Assembly: GCA_031275405.1 (NCBI GenBank)
Contig: JAISOV010000024.1
Location: 62,001 to 126,000, forward strand
Origin: Clostridium sp.
Lineage (GTDB): Bacteria; Bacillota; Clostridia; Lachnospirales; Lachnospiraceae
Reading direction: 5' to 3'
DNA: 64,000 nucleotides
Shown here in pieces: positions 37,973 through 44,692 of this stretch. The position numbers were made by a program, and so were the translations under genes. The notes under the pieces are model-generated. The model was not told the DNA's origin. It did no database searches and worked only from the letters and a program-made list of their open reading frames with translations. Numbering within the stretch: position 1 is the first letter of the stretch; each line of letters begins with the position of its first letter.

Positions 37973-38060
37973 GGCCACTGGCTTCTGGGGGTATGGCCAC
38001 CGGCTTATATAGGTATCGCCACTGGCCTATGCGGATATTCCCACCGGCTTCTGCGGGCAT
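37973..38060. repeat. 22-bp tandem repeat, 4 degenerate copies
   Basis: Units begin at 37973, 37995, 38017 and 38039; each contains CCACYGGC followed by a variable half ending in an AT. It occupies part of the 470-base gap between the divergent coaX and recombinase genes. Confidence 0.85.
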
Positions 38061-38153
38061 AGCCATAGAATGGGCGGCGGGCAGCGCGCGTCCAGCCGCC
38101 ATTTTGCTGTCCTTGCCGGACATGCCATCTACCGTTTATACGCATAGAACTCC

Positions 38154-38218
38154 GTTCAGCTTTGCTGAATATGTTCAGCTGGCTCTGCTGAATATGTTCA
38201 GCTGGCTCTGCTGAACAG
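38154..38218. repeat. 23-bp tandem repeat with internal dyads, 3 copies
   Basis: Units at 38154-38172 (4 bases shorter), 38173-38195 and 38196-38218. Each carries GTTCAGC and GCTGAA(C/T) arms, so each can fold into a hairpin. It ends about 37 bases upstream of the recombinase promoter and could be a site for a regulator or for the recombinase itself. Confidence 0.8.
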
Positions 38219-38254
38219 TAATTTATCGGCATGTTACAATACTTTACATCAGTC

Positions 38255-38283
38255 TTGAAAAGGGTCTGAAAAACGCATACAAT
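38255..38283 (+). promoter_or_regulatory. Predicted sigma-A promoter of the recombinase gene
   Basis: TTGAAA (38255-38260) and TACAAT (38278-38283) with a 17-base spacer, 28 bases before the ATG. Confidence 0.7.
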
Positions 38284-38310
38284 AAAGAATCAACAAAAGA
38301 GGGGAACAAA

Positions 38311-39159
38311 ATGGAAGAGATTCACAGGGAGATCCTGTCCGATAACCTGCCACGCTACCAGGAATGCCTGGAACATGCCGGATTAAGTAAAATATCGGTC
38401 AGGAAATACATCGGGGACATCACAAGGTTCCTAAAATATTTAAGGGAACATGACATCCGGGAGTTAGATGGCGAAATCATGAATCGTTACAGGAAACATT
38501 TGGAAATCCATTGCTCCTTGATCAGCTGCAATTCCTATTTCATATCCTTGAATAAATATTTCAAATTCATCTCCCAGCCTTCTTTCTGCATGAAGCTGTA
38601 CCGGGTCGCCCCGAAGCAGTCTTTGGAAAACGTCCTAAGTCTGGAGGAATATTACCGGCTGCTGCGTTTCACGGATAACCAGAGATACTACCGGAGCCAC
38701 ATGATCATGAAGACCTTAGGCTGCACGGGGATCCGGATCAGCGAACTGAAATACATCACTTATGAGTCGCTCCTGGCGAAAAAGACTTTCGTCACGGCCA
38801 AAAGCAGGACTCGAACCGTCTATTTCAGCGAGGAGCTGTGCCGGAAGCTGCTGGACTACTGCCAGAGGAACCGGATCGAATCCGGCGTCATCTTCCATGC
38901 CCGGGGCAGCCGCCGTCCTCTGGAAAACGGGAACATCTGGCGGGCCTTGAAAGCGATTGCCCGGAAGACGGGGGTAGACGAGAAAAAAGTCTATCCCCAC
39001 AGCTTCCGGCACCTGTTTGCCAAAACCTACATCGAAAAATTCAATGCTTTAGCAGAGCTTGCGGACATACTGGGACACACCTCCATCGAAACCACCCGGA
39101 TCTACACGAGGACGACCGGGGAGGAAAAACGGGAGCGGCTGAATCTGCTGGGGCTGTAG
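38311..39159 (+). CDS. Tyrosine recombinase (XerC/XerD-like integrase)
   Basis: 282 residues with an N-terminal SAM-like DNA-binding domain (about 10-90) and a catalytic domain. The active residues are all visible: Arg142 in CTGIRISEL, Lys164, His230 and Arg233 in PHSFRHLFAK, His256 in LGHTS, and the nucleophile Tyr265 in TTRIYTR. Size and layout match small stand-alone recombinases that invert or resolve local DNA, rather than phage integrases. It is the only gene on the plus strand here, has its own promoter and GAGGGG binding site, and faces the accessory island. A role in DNA inversion near the island is an inference. Confidence 0.9.
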   Translation: MEEIHREILSDNLPRYQECLEHAGLSKISVRKYIGDITRFLKYLREHDIRELDGEIMNRYRKHLEIHCSLISCNSYFISLNKYFKFISQPSFCMKLYRVAPKQSLENVLSLEEYYRLLRFTDNQRYYRSHMIMKTLGCTGIRISELKYITYESLLAKKTFVTAKSRTRTVYFSEELCRKLLDYCQRNRIESGVIFHARGSRRPLENGNIWRALKAIARKTGVDEKKVYPHSFRHLFAKTYIEKFNALAELADILGHTSIETTRIYTRTTGEEKRERLNLLGL

Positions 39160-39474
39160 AGGAAGAACGCCCGGCAAAGGATGTCCGGAGACCGTCCCGA
39201 ATGCCGGTTTCCGGCCTTCCGCCCCAATAAATATTTGCCCTGTTTTGCGCCAATTTACAGTTTACACAGAATGTGGGATACACCTCCGCGCCTGGCGCAA
39301 GGCCTTAAGATCCACACGGCATGTCGGACTGCTTCCATCTGCGATTTCCGGCTTTTCTGCGCCAGAAGTCCCATTTCCTCCGCTTCATCCTTTCTTCTGC
39401 TTACGGTCTGGGGCGGGGCAGCGGAGGGCGCCGTTTCGGCATTCCGATCGCGCATGAAAATCAGACCGTTTCCA

Positions 39475-39915
39475 TCAACGGACAGGAACACCATACGGCA
39501 TTCGTCGTTCCTTTGTGCGGACAGATGCAAAGCAATCCACAAAATCTTCCATCCCTAGAACATCGGCGGCCATCCTGTCGGCTTCCCGTTCCAAAAAAAG
39601 GTCGTCATTCATCGGGATCTGATGCAATACTTTTGTAGGACGCACTCTTCCCTGCTTCTGCTGTATCACATGTCCTAGCTCATGCGCCAGGCATTGTTCC
39701 TGACCCGGCCCGATGTATACCTGGTTGCCCCGGACGTATGCCAGAGCATACAGCTTCGCGGGCTTATCCGAATTGTAATGTACCTTTACATCGTCAAGCG
39801 AAAGCCCGAACATGGCTTCAAATCTGTTTTTCATTTCTATGGGAATACCTGTTTCATTCCCGCGCCTCATGTTTTGCCCTGCTGTCCCCTGTTCTCCGTT
39901 CTGCATGGTATTCAT
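39475..39915 (-). CDS. DUF4157 (eCIS-core-domain) protein with HELGH motif
   Basis: 146 residues from the ATG at 39915, which has GGAGG 8 bases upstream. The domain is visible in full: IPIEMKNRFEAMFGLSLDDV, VHYNSDKPAKLYALAYVRG, VYIGPGQEQCLAHELGHVIQ, with the zinc-type motif HELGH at 78-82 and a later ERE segment (LEREADRMAADVLG). DUF4157 is found at the head of effectors and in cargo of extracellular contractile injection systems and related loci, but no injection-system gene is visible here. It is the last gene of the island. Between it and the recombinase (39160-39474) I see no supported gene. Confidence 0.85.
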   Translation of the reverse strand: MNTMQNGEQGTAGQNMRRGNETGIPIEMKNRFEAMFGLSLDDVKVHYNSDKPAKLYALAYVRGNQVYIGPGQEQCLAHELGHVIQQKQGRVRPTKVLHQIPMNDDLFLEREADRMAADVLGMEDFVDCFASVRTKERRMPYGVPVR

Positions 39916-39997
39916 ACGACATCCTCCTTCTTGTTGTGATCCCCAGCAAGGGGAACTCCACTTTGCTTTGATGCGCGGATCTAAAGCTTGCAAATTT

Positions 39998-40297
39998 CTA
40001 TGCGGTCTGTGAATCGGCTTTGCTTTTGTGAAAATAACTTAAGTCCTCCAAGATCTTTATCGGCTTTTGCTCTATGCTATACAGAGAACCGAGAGCTTCC
40101 TTAAAAAAATAAGGATTTCTATGATCATCCGCCTGCTGTTCCATGACATCGCCGCCTAAATAGCTTTTACCATCAAAAATTTTTATCCGCGCAGGGCTTC
40201 CCCATGGTTCAGCAAGGCAGCGTATGAGTGTTTCATATCTATCCCTCGCTTTTTCAACTCTTGTGCCGCAGTCGCTGACACCTGATTCAACTGGGGC
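39998..40297 (-). pseudogene. Open 99-codon frame without start, overlapping the small gene upstream
   Basis: Reading down from 40297 to the TAG at 39998 gives 99 residues with protein-like composition (VEKARDRYETLIRCLAEPWG, ARIKIFDGKSYLGGDVMEQQ, KEALGSLYSIEQKPIKILED). It has no upstream start codon; the frame opens after a TAA at 40298-40300. The overlapping gene 40183-40452 covers its first third in another frame. The simplest reading is that one longer gene running from 40452 to 39998 was split by a frameshift. Not recognised. Confidence 0.45.
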
Positions 40298-40452
40298 TTA
40301 AGGCCTTCGCGCAAAACTCCTATGCTTTTTTCCTTAAGACTTCCCTCTTTGGGAATCTTTTCGAGTATCGGTTTGAGGTTCGCGGCTGCTTTTATCGCTT
40401 TCACTTTCGCATCCTGAAAGTCAAACGCTCCTTTTCCAAAAGTTTTGCTCAT
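40183..40452 (-). CDS. Small basic protein of the accessory island
   Basis: 89 residues beginning MSKTFGKGAFDFQDAKVKAI; GAGGAG lies 7 bases before the ATG. It is helical and lysine-rich, with no membrane segment. Its end may be altered by a frameshift: an open frame in another register continues for about 185 bases past its stop (see 39998-40297). It lies between the lectin and DUF4157 genes on the same strand. The 220 bases between it and the lectin gene hold only weak short ORFs. Not recognised. Confidence 0.5.
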   Translation of the reverse strand: MSKTFGKGAFDFQDAKVKAIKAAANLKPILEKIPKEGSLKEKSIGVLREGLKPQLNQVSATAAQELKKRGIDMKHSYAALLNHGEALRG

Positions 40453-40672
40453 GATATTTCTCCTCTTTTTCCATAACATTTTGCGTGACGGCTCGCGGCT
40501 GTTCTTTGTAACCTTCCTCTGATTGTGCGGCTGCCATTGCGGCGCCAAACATCATTCTTCCGCGAAAACCGGCCGTACCCGACGACACGCCGCTGTGTAA
40601 GCAGCTTCATGGTCGCCGACAGGCTCGCGTCGCCTGTTCCCGCCGCACTGGCAGACCCCGCTTAGTCGCTGT

Positions 40673-41275
40673 TCATCCCTTTCCTCCGCCGTACAGCAGA
40701 CCGATCCTGGCCAAGAAACCGCCGTTTCCGCCTTTGCTGGCCTTGCCATGGAACCCCGCGAAGACTCCTCCTTCCGGGATTTCAATCCGGAAACTGCTCT
40801 GGACTCCGTTTCCGTGAGGGCCGTAGATCTTTCCTTTCTTGGTCCGGACGGTCAGCCTGGAGATCGCGCCGCCGCTGATCCCCGCAAACGGCACTCCATA
40901 GGAGCCTTCGATGCTTTTCAGCTCGTCGCCCTCGTCAAAAACGATCACCGCTTCACTGCCGCCGGTTCTGCTCCCATGGAAAGGCGCTTCCGAATTGTCC
41001 GCATAGATTGCCTGGATGCCGTCTATGATATGGCCGCGCCGCACCCGGATCCCCTTTACCTTTTTCAGCTGCGCCGAAAGTCCGGAACCGCTTTTCGCCA
41101 TGCCCGCTATATCCGCCGCGCCGCCGCCGAACATGCTCTGAGTATCCATCTTCGCCTCGACGCAGGCGGAGCTGTCGTCAAAATCCTCTCCCGTGTCCGC
41201 GCCGTAACTCGGCGAAGAACTGATACGGATTCCCCCCAGGAAACCCGAAAGCTGATCCATTCCTATATGATCCAT
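40673..41275 (-). CDS. Jacalin-like lectin domain protein
   Basis: 200 residues. The first 65 are polar and Gly/Ser-rich. Residues about 70-200 fit the jacalin beta-prism fold: GIRVRRGHIIDGIQAIYADN, SEAVIVFDEGDELKSIEGSY, ISRLTVRTKKGKIYGPHGNG and VFAGFHGKASKGGNGGFLARIG, matching the family's 'YGP.G...F' and 'GFHG..G' elements. Such domains bind sugars. No signal peptide is seen, so if it acts outside the cell it needs another route. GGAGG precedes the ATG. Part of the DUF4157/DUF2589 island. Confidence 0.75.
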   Translation of the reverse strand: MDHIGMDQLSGFLGGIRISSSPSYGADTGEDFDDSSACVEAKMDTQSMFGGGAADIAGMAKSGSGLSAQLKKVKGIRVRRGHIIDGIQAIYADNSEAPFHGSRTGGSEAVIVFDEGDELKSIEGSYGVPFAGISGGAISRLTVRTKKGKIYGPHGNGVQSSFRIEIPEGGVFAGFHGKASKGGNGGFLARIGLLYGGGKG

Positions 41276-41328
41276 TTCTTCTTCCTCCTTTTTTTTATAA
41301 AAATTTTTTTGATCAGAAAAACTTCTCG

Positions 41329-41883
41329 CTAGATAAAATTCTTCTTCGCCTGCTCAATCCACTCGATCGGAATCGTCGTCAGGAAAACGAATGTTCCTAT
41401 ATCCGTCGGCCGGACAAAATGCATTCCGATGTGGTCACAGAAAGACAACTCCTTTTGGTTCCCGTAGATACACACCCTGGTCTCATGCCGCACACTCGCC
41501 CCGAGCGCATACAGCTTCGGAAGGTGAATCTGGTATTCAAACCCGCCTTTCTGCCAGCCGCCAAGGCTGCAGGATACTCCCGCCAGCCTTCCCCTTTCTC
41601 CTACGATCAAATCTTTCATGCTTTCCGGAGCTTGATCCGGAACTGTCCAGCAATGGATAAACTTGTCCGGCGGCTGTTGCAGGATGGACTCCGCCTGACG
41701 CCTGGCATGTTCCGCCGACGTCTCTCCGCTCATCCGTATAGCGGAAGGAACGAAGCCTCCCGCTGCCCAGACTGACCCCGGACGCCGGTTATCTCCCCGG
41801 TAGATACGGACTCCCGCCGGTATGATCCTGCCGTTCAGCGAACATTCCCAGATGGACATCGCCGGATTTTGTGGATCTATCAT
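41329..41883 (-). CDS. Unknown protein with ADP-ribosyltransferase-like motifs
   Basis: 184 residues from the ATG at 41883 (GGAGG 8 bases upstream; a TTG at 41925 with its own AGGAGG is an alternative). Residues 28-48 (YRGDNRRP, then GGFVPSA) resemble the first motif of toxins of the pierisin/scabin/cholera class, VSCSLG at 103-108 sits where an STS motif would be, and IPIEWI at 171-176 resembles the end of that fold. The catalytic Glu expected just before that end is not evident. It could be an inactive or diverged ADP-ribosyltransferase, or an unrelated protein. No signal peptide. Confidence 0.5.
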   Translation of the reverse strand: MIDPQNPAMSIWECSLNGRIIPAGVRIYRGDNRRPGSVWAAGGFVPSAIRMSGETSAEHARRQAESILQQPPDKFIHCWTVPDQAPESMKDLIVGERGRLAGVSCSLGGWQKGGFEYQIHLPKLYALGASVRHETRVCIYGNQKELSFCDHIGMHFVRPTDIGTFVFLTTIPIEWIEQAKKNFI

Positions 41884-41940
41884 CTGTATGACCTCCGGTT
41901 CATGTGAGAAATGAATGACGCACAATGGATCTTCCTCCTC

Positions 41941-42234
41941 TCATGTTTCGATCACCAGCACGTTTGTGAATCCGGTGATACGGAATACCTCCATGACCTC
42001 CTCGTTCACCTTGCAGACGACCATCCCTCCATTCATTTTCTTTGACAAGGCGAGAAGCACTCTCAGCCCCGCGGAAGAAACATATTCCAGATCCTGAAAG
42101 TCCATCCGCAGCTTCGTAATGCCGTCCAGACTGCCTTCCATCCGCTTTTCCAACTCCGGCGCCGTCACCGTATCCAGCCTTCCGTGCAGCTTTACGTCCA
42201 AATTCTCTTGATTCCTGATTTCCTCAATCTTCAT
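41941..42234 (-). CDS. STAS-domain anti-sigma factor antagonist
   Basis: 97 residues, a stand-alone STAS domain like SpoIIAA/RsbV. The key site is EYVSSAGLRVLLALSKKM, whose Ser (about residue 54) is the one phosphorylated in the family by a HPK-like anti-sigma kinase. The start has GGGAG and a normal spacing. No kinase or sigma factor is encoded nearby, so its partner must be elsewhere; in this island it may switch activity of the operon or of a secretion apparatus. Confidence 0.9.
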   Translation of the reverse strand: MKIEEIRNQENLDVKLHGRLDTVTAPELEKRMEGSLDGITKLRMDFQDLEYVSSAGLRVLLALSKKMNGGMVVCKVNEEVMEVFRITGFTNVLVIET

Positions 42235-42315
42235 TTCCTGCTCCCATCTGCCCCTTCCACAGCGTCTTCATCAGCCTGGCGCAGAAACCCCGGCTTTTTT
42301 ACGGCTCCTTACGTT

Positions 42316-42524
42316 CTGAACGACAGTTCAGAATGTGAACGATAGTCCGGATTGTGAACGATAGTCCGGATCGTAAACGATAGTCCGGATTGTGAACGAC
42401 CGTCCGGATCGTAAGCCATCGTCCGGATCGTAAGCGATAGTCCGGATCGTAAACGATAGTCCGGATTGTGAACGATCGTCCGGATCGTAAGCCATCGTCC
42501 GGATCGTAAGCGACCGTTCAGATG
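42316..42524. repeat. 19-bp tandem repeat, 11 copies
   Basis: Eleven uninterrupted units at 19-base steps from 42316; consensus GTRARCGATAGTCCGGATY. Across unit boundaries ATCGTAAACGAT-type dyads recur. The first and last units are the most diverged (TTCAGA replaces TCCGGA). The period is not a multiple of three, so it is not coding; it fills the space between the STAS gene and the 92-residue gene, whose stop lies in the last unit. Confidence 0.95.
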
Positions 42525-42796
42525 AGGCCTCCCTCCCATCCCGGTTTCCGCCCAAAGCCCACATGATAAGTAACTTTCTCCATGGTCAGTTCATGCTCTC
42601 CTACCAGATAGCGTCCAATGGAAACGTCTTTTCCGATAATCATCCCTTTCGGATAGTCATTCAGACAGCGGTTCAGCAGTTCTACCTGCTCTGCCTGCGA
42701 CTGATCCGAAAAAGGATGATTCGGATTGACGCTTCCGATGGAGACGAGCTTGACATAGTGTACTCCCGACAAGTCCAGCTTCTGCTTCTCGTTCAT
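42518..42796 (-). CDS. Small protein of the accessory island (92 aa)
   Basis: 92 residues, MNEKQKLDLSGVHYVKLVSI and on, with AAAGGAG 5 bases before the ATG. Composition is balanced (GMIIGKDVSIGRYLVGEHEL, KVTYHVGFGRKPGWEGG), with predicted beta strands. No known motif. Its ATG overlaps the stop of the basic-repeat ORF upstream (ATGA). Its stop lies in the 19-bp repeat array, so its last residues may vary between strains. Not recognised. Confidence 0.65.
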   Translation of the reverse strand: MNEKQKLDLSGVHYVKLVSIGSVNPNHPFSDQSQAEQVELLNRCLNDYPKGMIIGKDVSIGRYLVGEHELTMEKVTYHVGFGRKPGWEGGLI

Positions 42797-42978
42797 CGGA
42801 TCTCCTTTCCTACAAAGCTCCCAACTGAAAACGTCCGTTTTTCAGTTTTTGAACGCGTCGGCTTTCCGGCTTTTGCACGCGTCGGCCTTCCGGCTTTTGC
42901 ACGCGTCAGTCTTCCGGCTCTTGCACGCGTCGGCTTTCCGGCTTTTGCACGCATCGGCCTTCCGGCTCTTGAAGGCAT
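42793..42978 (-). CDS. Possible ORF of basic octapeptide repeats
   Basis: 61 codons reading as imperfect 8-residue repeats of the form AKAGRPTR, then TFSVGSFVGKEIR. It is coded by the 24-bp minisatellite (42847-42990), whose period keeps the frame. Its TGA overlaps the ATG of the next gene (ATGA), which suggests translation through the repeat. A binding site is weak (GGAAGGA about 13 bases upstream). It may instead be a non-coding spacer. Confidence 0.35.
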   Translation of the reverse strand: MPSRAGRPMRAKAGKPTRARAGRLTRAKAGRPTRAKAGKPTRSKTEKRTFSVGSFVGKEIR

Positions 42979-42990
42979 GGCTTTCCAGTC
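42847..42990. repeat. 24-bp tandem repeat, 6 copies
   Basis: Units start at 42847, 42871, 42895, 42919, 42943 and 42967. Each has the core GCACGCGTCGG with TTCCGGC; the last unit is degenerate. It lies between the first DUF2589 gene and the 92-residue gene. Confidence 0.95.
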
Positions 42991-43012
42991 CTTCCAAACG
43001 TCAGATGTTCAG

Positions 43013-44152
43013 TTATGTCTGCGAATCGGAACTATTCTTTTTCGGAGGCTGCGCTTTCCCGGCAATCGCATCGCTGTACTGCGCCTGCTTGGTAAGCAGC
43101 TCCTGCTCTGCCTGGTTGACCCTGTACTGCGCGTCGAGGGCACTCTTCTGCGCGCTCACCATCTGCTTATAGTAGTCTTCTTTGCTGCCATAATTCTGCA
43201 TTTTCGTTTCGCTTCCCGTGATGTCCAGCGCTTTGAGCGCGAACAGAGGAGCAAGGTTTTCACTGTCGGTATATTGGCTGTCGGCAAGCATTTTCACCAG
43301 ATCCGCCGCCTGGCTCTGGAAGGTATTCCAGTACTGATTCACTTCACCCATCGTACTCCCTAACGTTTCCGCCTTGTCATTGTCTTCCTTGCCCAGTTTG
43401 TTCAGCTCCGTGTTTGTATTTGCCTGGTAAAGGTTCTGCTGGTTGGAGGCGATCTTCTTCAGCTGCTGGATCCCGCCGTCCAGCCCGTTCCTCGCCGCGC
43501 TCAAGCGGCTTTCGATCTGCCGGATCTCCTGACGGAGCGTCTTTAACTGCTCCGCTTTGTACTTTGCGTTACCGGACAGATCCTGCCCGTTTTCGTCTTT
43601 CAGGCTGGAATTTACCAGCGACGGCGCTACGTTCGCCGCCATGATGTCCAGTACTCTTGCCAGACCCTCCGGCGTCCCATGGTTGGTCGCCCGGACATCC
43701 ACATGGTATTTCGCCGAGTTGTCCGAACTTCTGGTGTTGGAGCTGTGGGAGCTGACGCTGCCGCTGACGCTCACTTTGAAGATACCGAAGTTTGCCGTTC
43801 CTGAGATCGTGGCCGATATATCCGTCGCGGACTCCGATTTCTCGCTCTGCTTGACTTCCATATCAAACAGGATATTCACCTCGTCGATCTGCAAATTCGG
43901 AATCGGCACGATGGCCAGCATCGGCACGTCGATCTTCATTTCATCCAGATTGCTGGTGCCGTCCTCGTTCACACTGCGCCTCTGGTACATGAACGCCACG
44001 GTACGCGTTTTCCCAGTGGGATCGAACCCCACCCGGCTGATGAAATCCGCTGTGGAATTAGCCAGCACCGTGCTGGCGTCCGCCGCCGCTGACAGCGGCG
44101 CGCCGATCAGCTGATCCATTGGCAGGCCCGCAAACTGCTCTCCAATTGCCAT
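43013..44152 (-). CDS. DUF2589 domain protein, larger copy
   Basis: 379 residues. The N-terminal half holds the DUF2589 pattern: LPMDQLIGAPLSAAADAS, then DEMKIDVPMLAIVPIPNLQIDEVNILFDMEVKQSE and a Ser-rich FGIFKVSVSGSVSSHSSNTR, followed by HVDVRATNHGTPEGLARVLDIM. The C-terminal half is a long helical, coiled-coil region (about 200-360). The function of the family is unknown; members often come in pairs, as here. GAGGAG and a GC hairpin (44167-44181) precede the ATG. No signal peptide. Confidence 0.9.
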   Translation of the reverse strand: MAIGEQFAGLPMDQLIGAPLSAAADASTVLANSTADFISRVGFDPTGKTRTVAFMYQRRSVNEDGTSNLDEMKIDVPMLAIVPIPNLQIDEVNILFDMEVKQSEKSESATDISATISGTANFGIFKVSVSGSVSSHSSNTRSSDNSAKYHVDVRATNHGTPEGLARVLDIMAANVAPSLVNSSLKDENGQDLSGNAKYKAEQLKTLRQEIRQIESRLSAARNGLDGGIQQLKKIASNQQNLYQANTNTELNKLGKEDNDKAETLGSTMGEVNQYWNTFQSQAADLVKMLADSQYTDSENLAPLFALKALDITGSETKMQNYGSKEDYYKQMVSAQKSALDAQYRVNQAEQELLTKQAQYSDAIAGKAQPPKKNSSDSQT

Positions 44153-44166
44153 AAAAACTCCTCTCT

Positions 44167-44181
44167 GTCCGCCATGCGGAC
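44167..44181 (-). promoter_or_regulatory. GC hairpin before the DUF2589 gene ribosome binding site
   Basis: GTCCGC (44167-44172) and GCGGAC (44176-44181), perfect 6-bp stem with a 3-base loop, 14 bases from the ATG at 44152. Confidence 0.55.
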
Positions 44182-44244
44182 GCTGATTTCCTCGAAATCA
44201 AATTTTACAGTACCGATCTGAGAGCTATCCTTTTTTTAGGACTC

Positions 44245-44514
44245 TCAGATTGTGACGCTTCTCCGGAGCCTGCCAAGCGCCGCCAGGATCCTCTCCCAGA
44301 GGGTTGCTTTCTTCCTGCCCGAAAACTCCATATTCGTTATGGTAAGTTCCTCCACCCACAGGATCCTGTCGTCCTCCAGGTAAAACTCCGGTTCCAGATC
44401 GCACAGCAGACGGAAATTCAGTTCCTCATTCCACCCCCTCAGGGAAGCTTCCAGGATGGCTCTGATCCGCTGCTGTTCCTCCTGCTTCGCTTTTTTCTTG
44501 CGTTTTCGCTTCAT
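44245..44514 (-). CDS. Small protein of the accessory island (89 aa)
   Basis: 89 residues with a very basic N-terminus (MKRKRKKKAKQEEQQ) and a body of balanced composition (RAILEASLRGWNEELNFRLL, DRILWVEELTITNMEFSGRK). GGGAAG lies before the ATG. It overlaps the end of the lysine-rich ORF (44426-44692) in another frame, and its own N-terminus continues the same basic style, so the two may be one gene broken by a frameshift. An 8-bp hairpin (TCTGAGAG/CTCTCAGA, about 44217-44255) covers its stop. Confidence 0.5.
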   Translation of the reverse strand: MKRKRKKKAKQEEQQRIRAILEASLRGWNEELNFRLLCDLEPEFYLEDDRILWVEELTITNMEFSGRKKATLWERILAALGRLRRSVTI

Positions 44515-44692
44515 GATTCTTCCCGCTCTTTCGCTGCGCTTTCGGCTCCGGTTCCTTCCCGCTCTTTCGCTCCGCTTTCGGCTTTCGCTCCGCTTTCGCC
44601 TCCCGCTCCGGCTTTGCTTTTTTCTCGCGCTTTTGTTCTGCTTTCCGCTCGCGCTCCGCTTCCTTCTTCCGCTTCTTTTTTTTCTTACTCAT
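44426..44692 (-). CDS. Lysine/glutamate-rich repetitive ORF
   Basis: 88 residues, MSKKKKKRKKEAERERKAEQ followed by imperfect KAERK/KAQRK repeats. The ATG at 44692 lies inside the last codons of the upstream DUF2589 gene with GGAG very close, so it is probably translated by coupling. Its last 20 residues look like a shifted version of the next ORF (44245-44514). It is likely the N-terminal half of one frameshifted gene encoding a basic tail plus a small domain. Confidence 0.45.
   Translation of the reverse strand: MSKKKKKRKKEAERERKAEQKREKKAKPEREAKAERKPKAERKSGKEPEPKAQRKSGKNHEAKTQEKSEAGGTAADQSHPGSFPEGVE

Noticed and set aside
39255-39542. A 95-codon minus-strand ORF between the recombinase and the DUF4157 gene
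   Set aside because: Its first third is the DUF4157 gene read in another frame, it has no binding site, and the rest is basic and low in structure.
40552-40785. A 77-codon minus-strand ORF between the lectin and the small island gene
   Set aside because: About half overlaps the lectin gene in another frame; Cys/Arg-rich product without motif; no good binding site.
42316-42990. Possible CRISPR array
   Set aside because: The repeats are directly tandem without unique spacers, and no cas gene is near.
44217-44255. Rho-independent terminator inside the island operon
   Set aside because: The T run lies in the loop of the hairpin on the plus strand, not after the stem on the transcribed strand; at most a partial attenuator.
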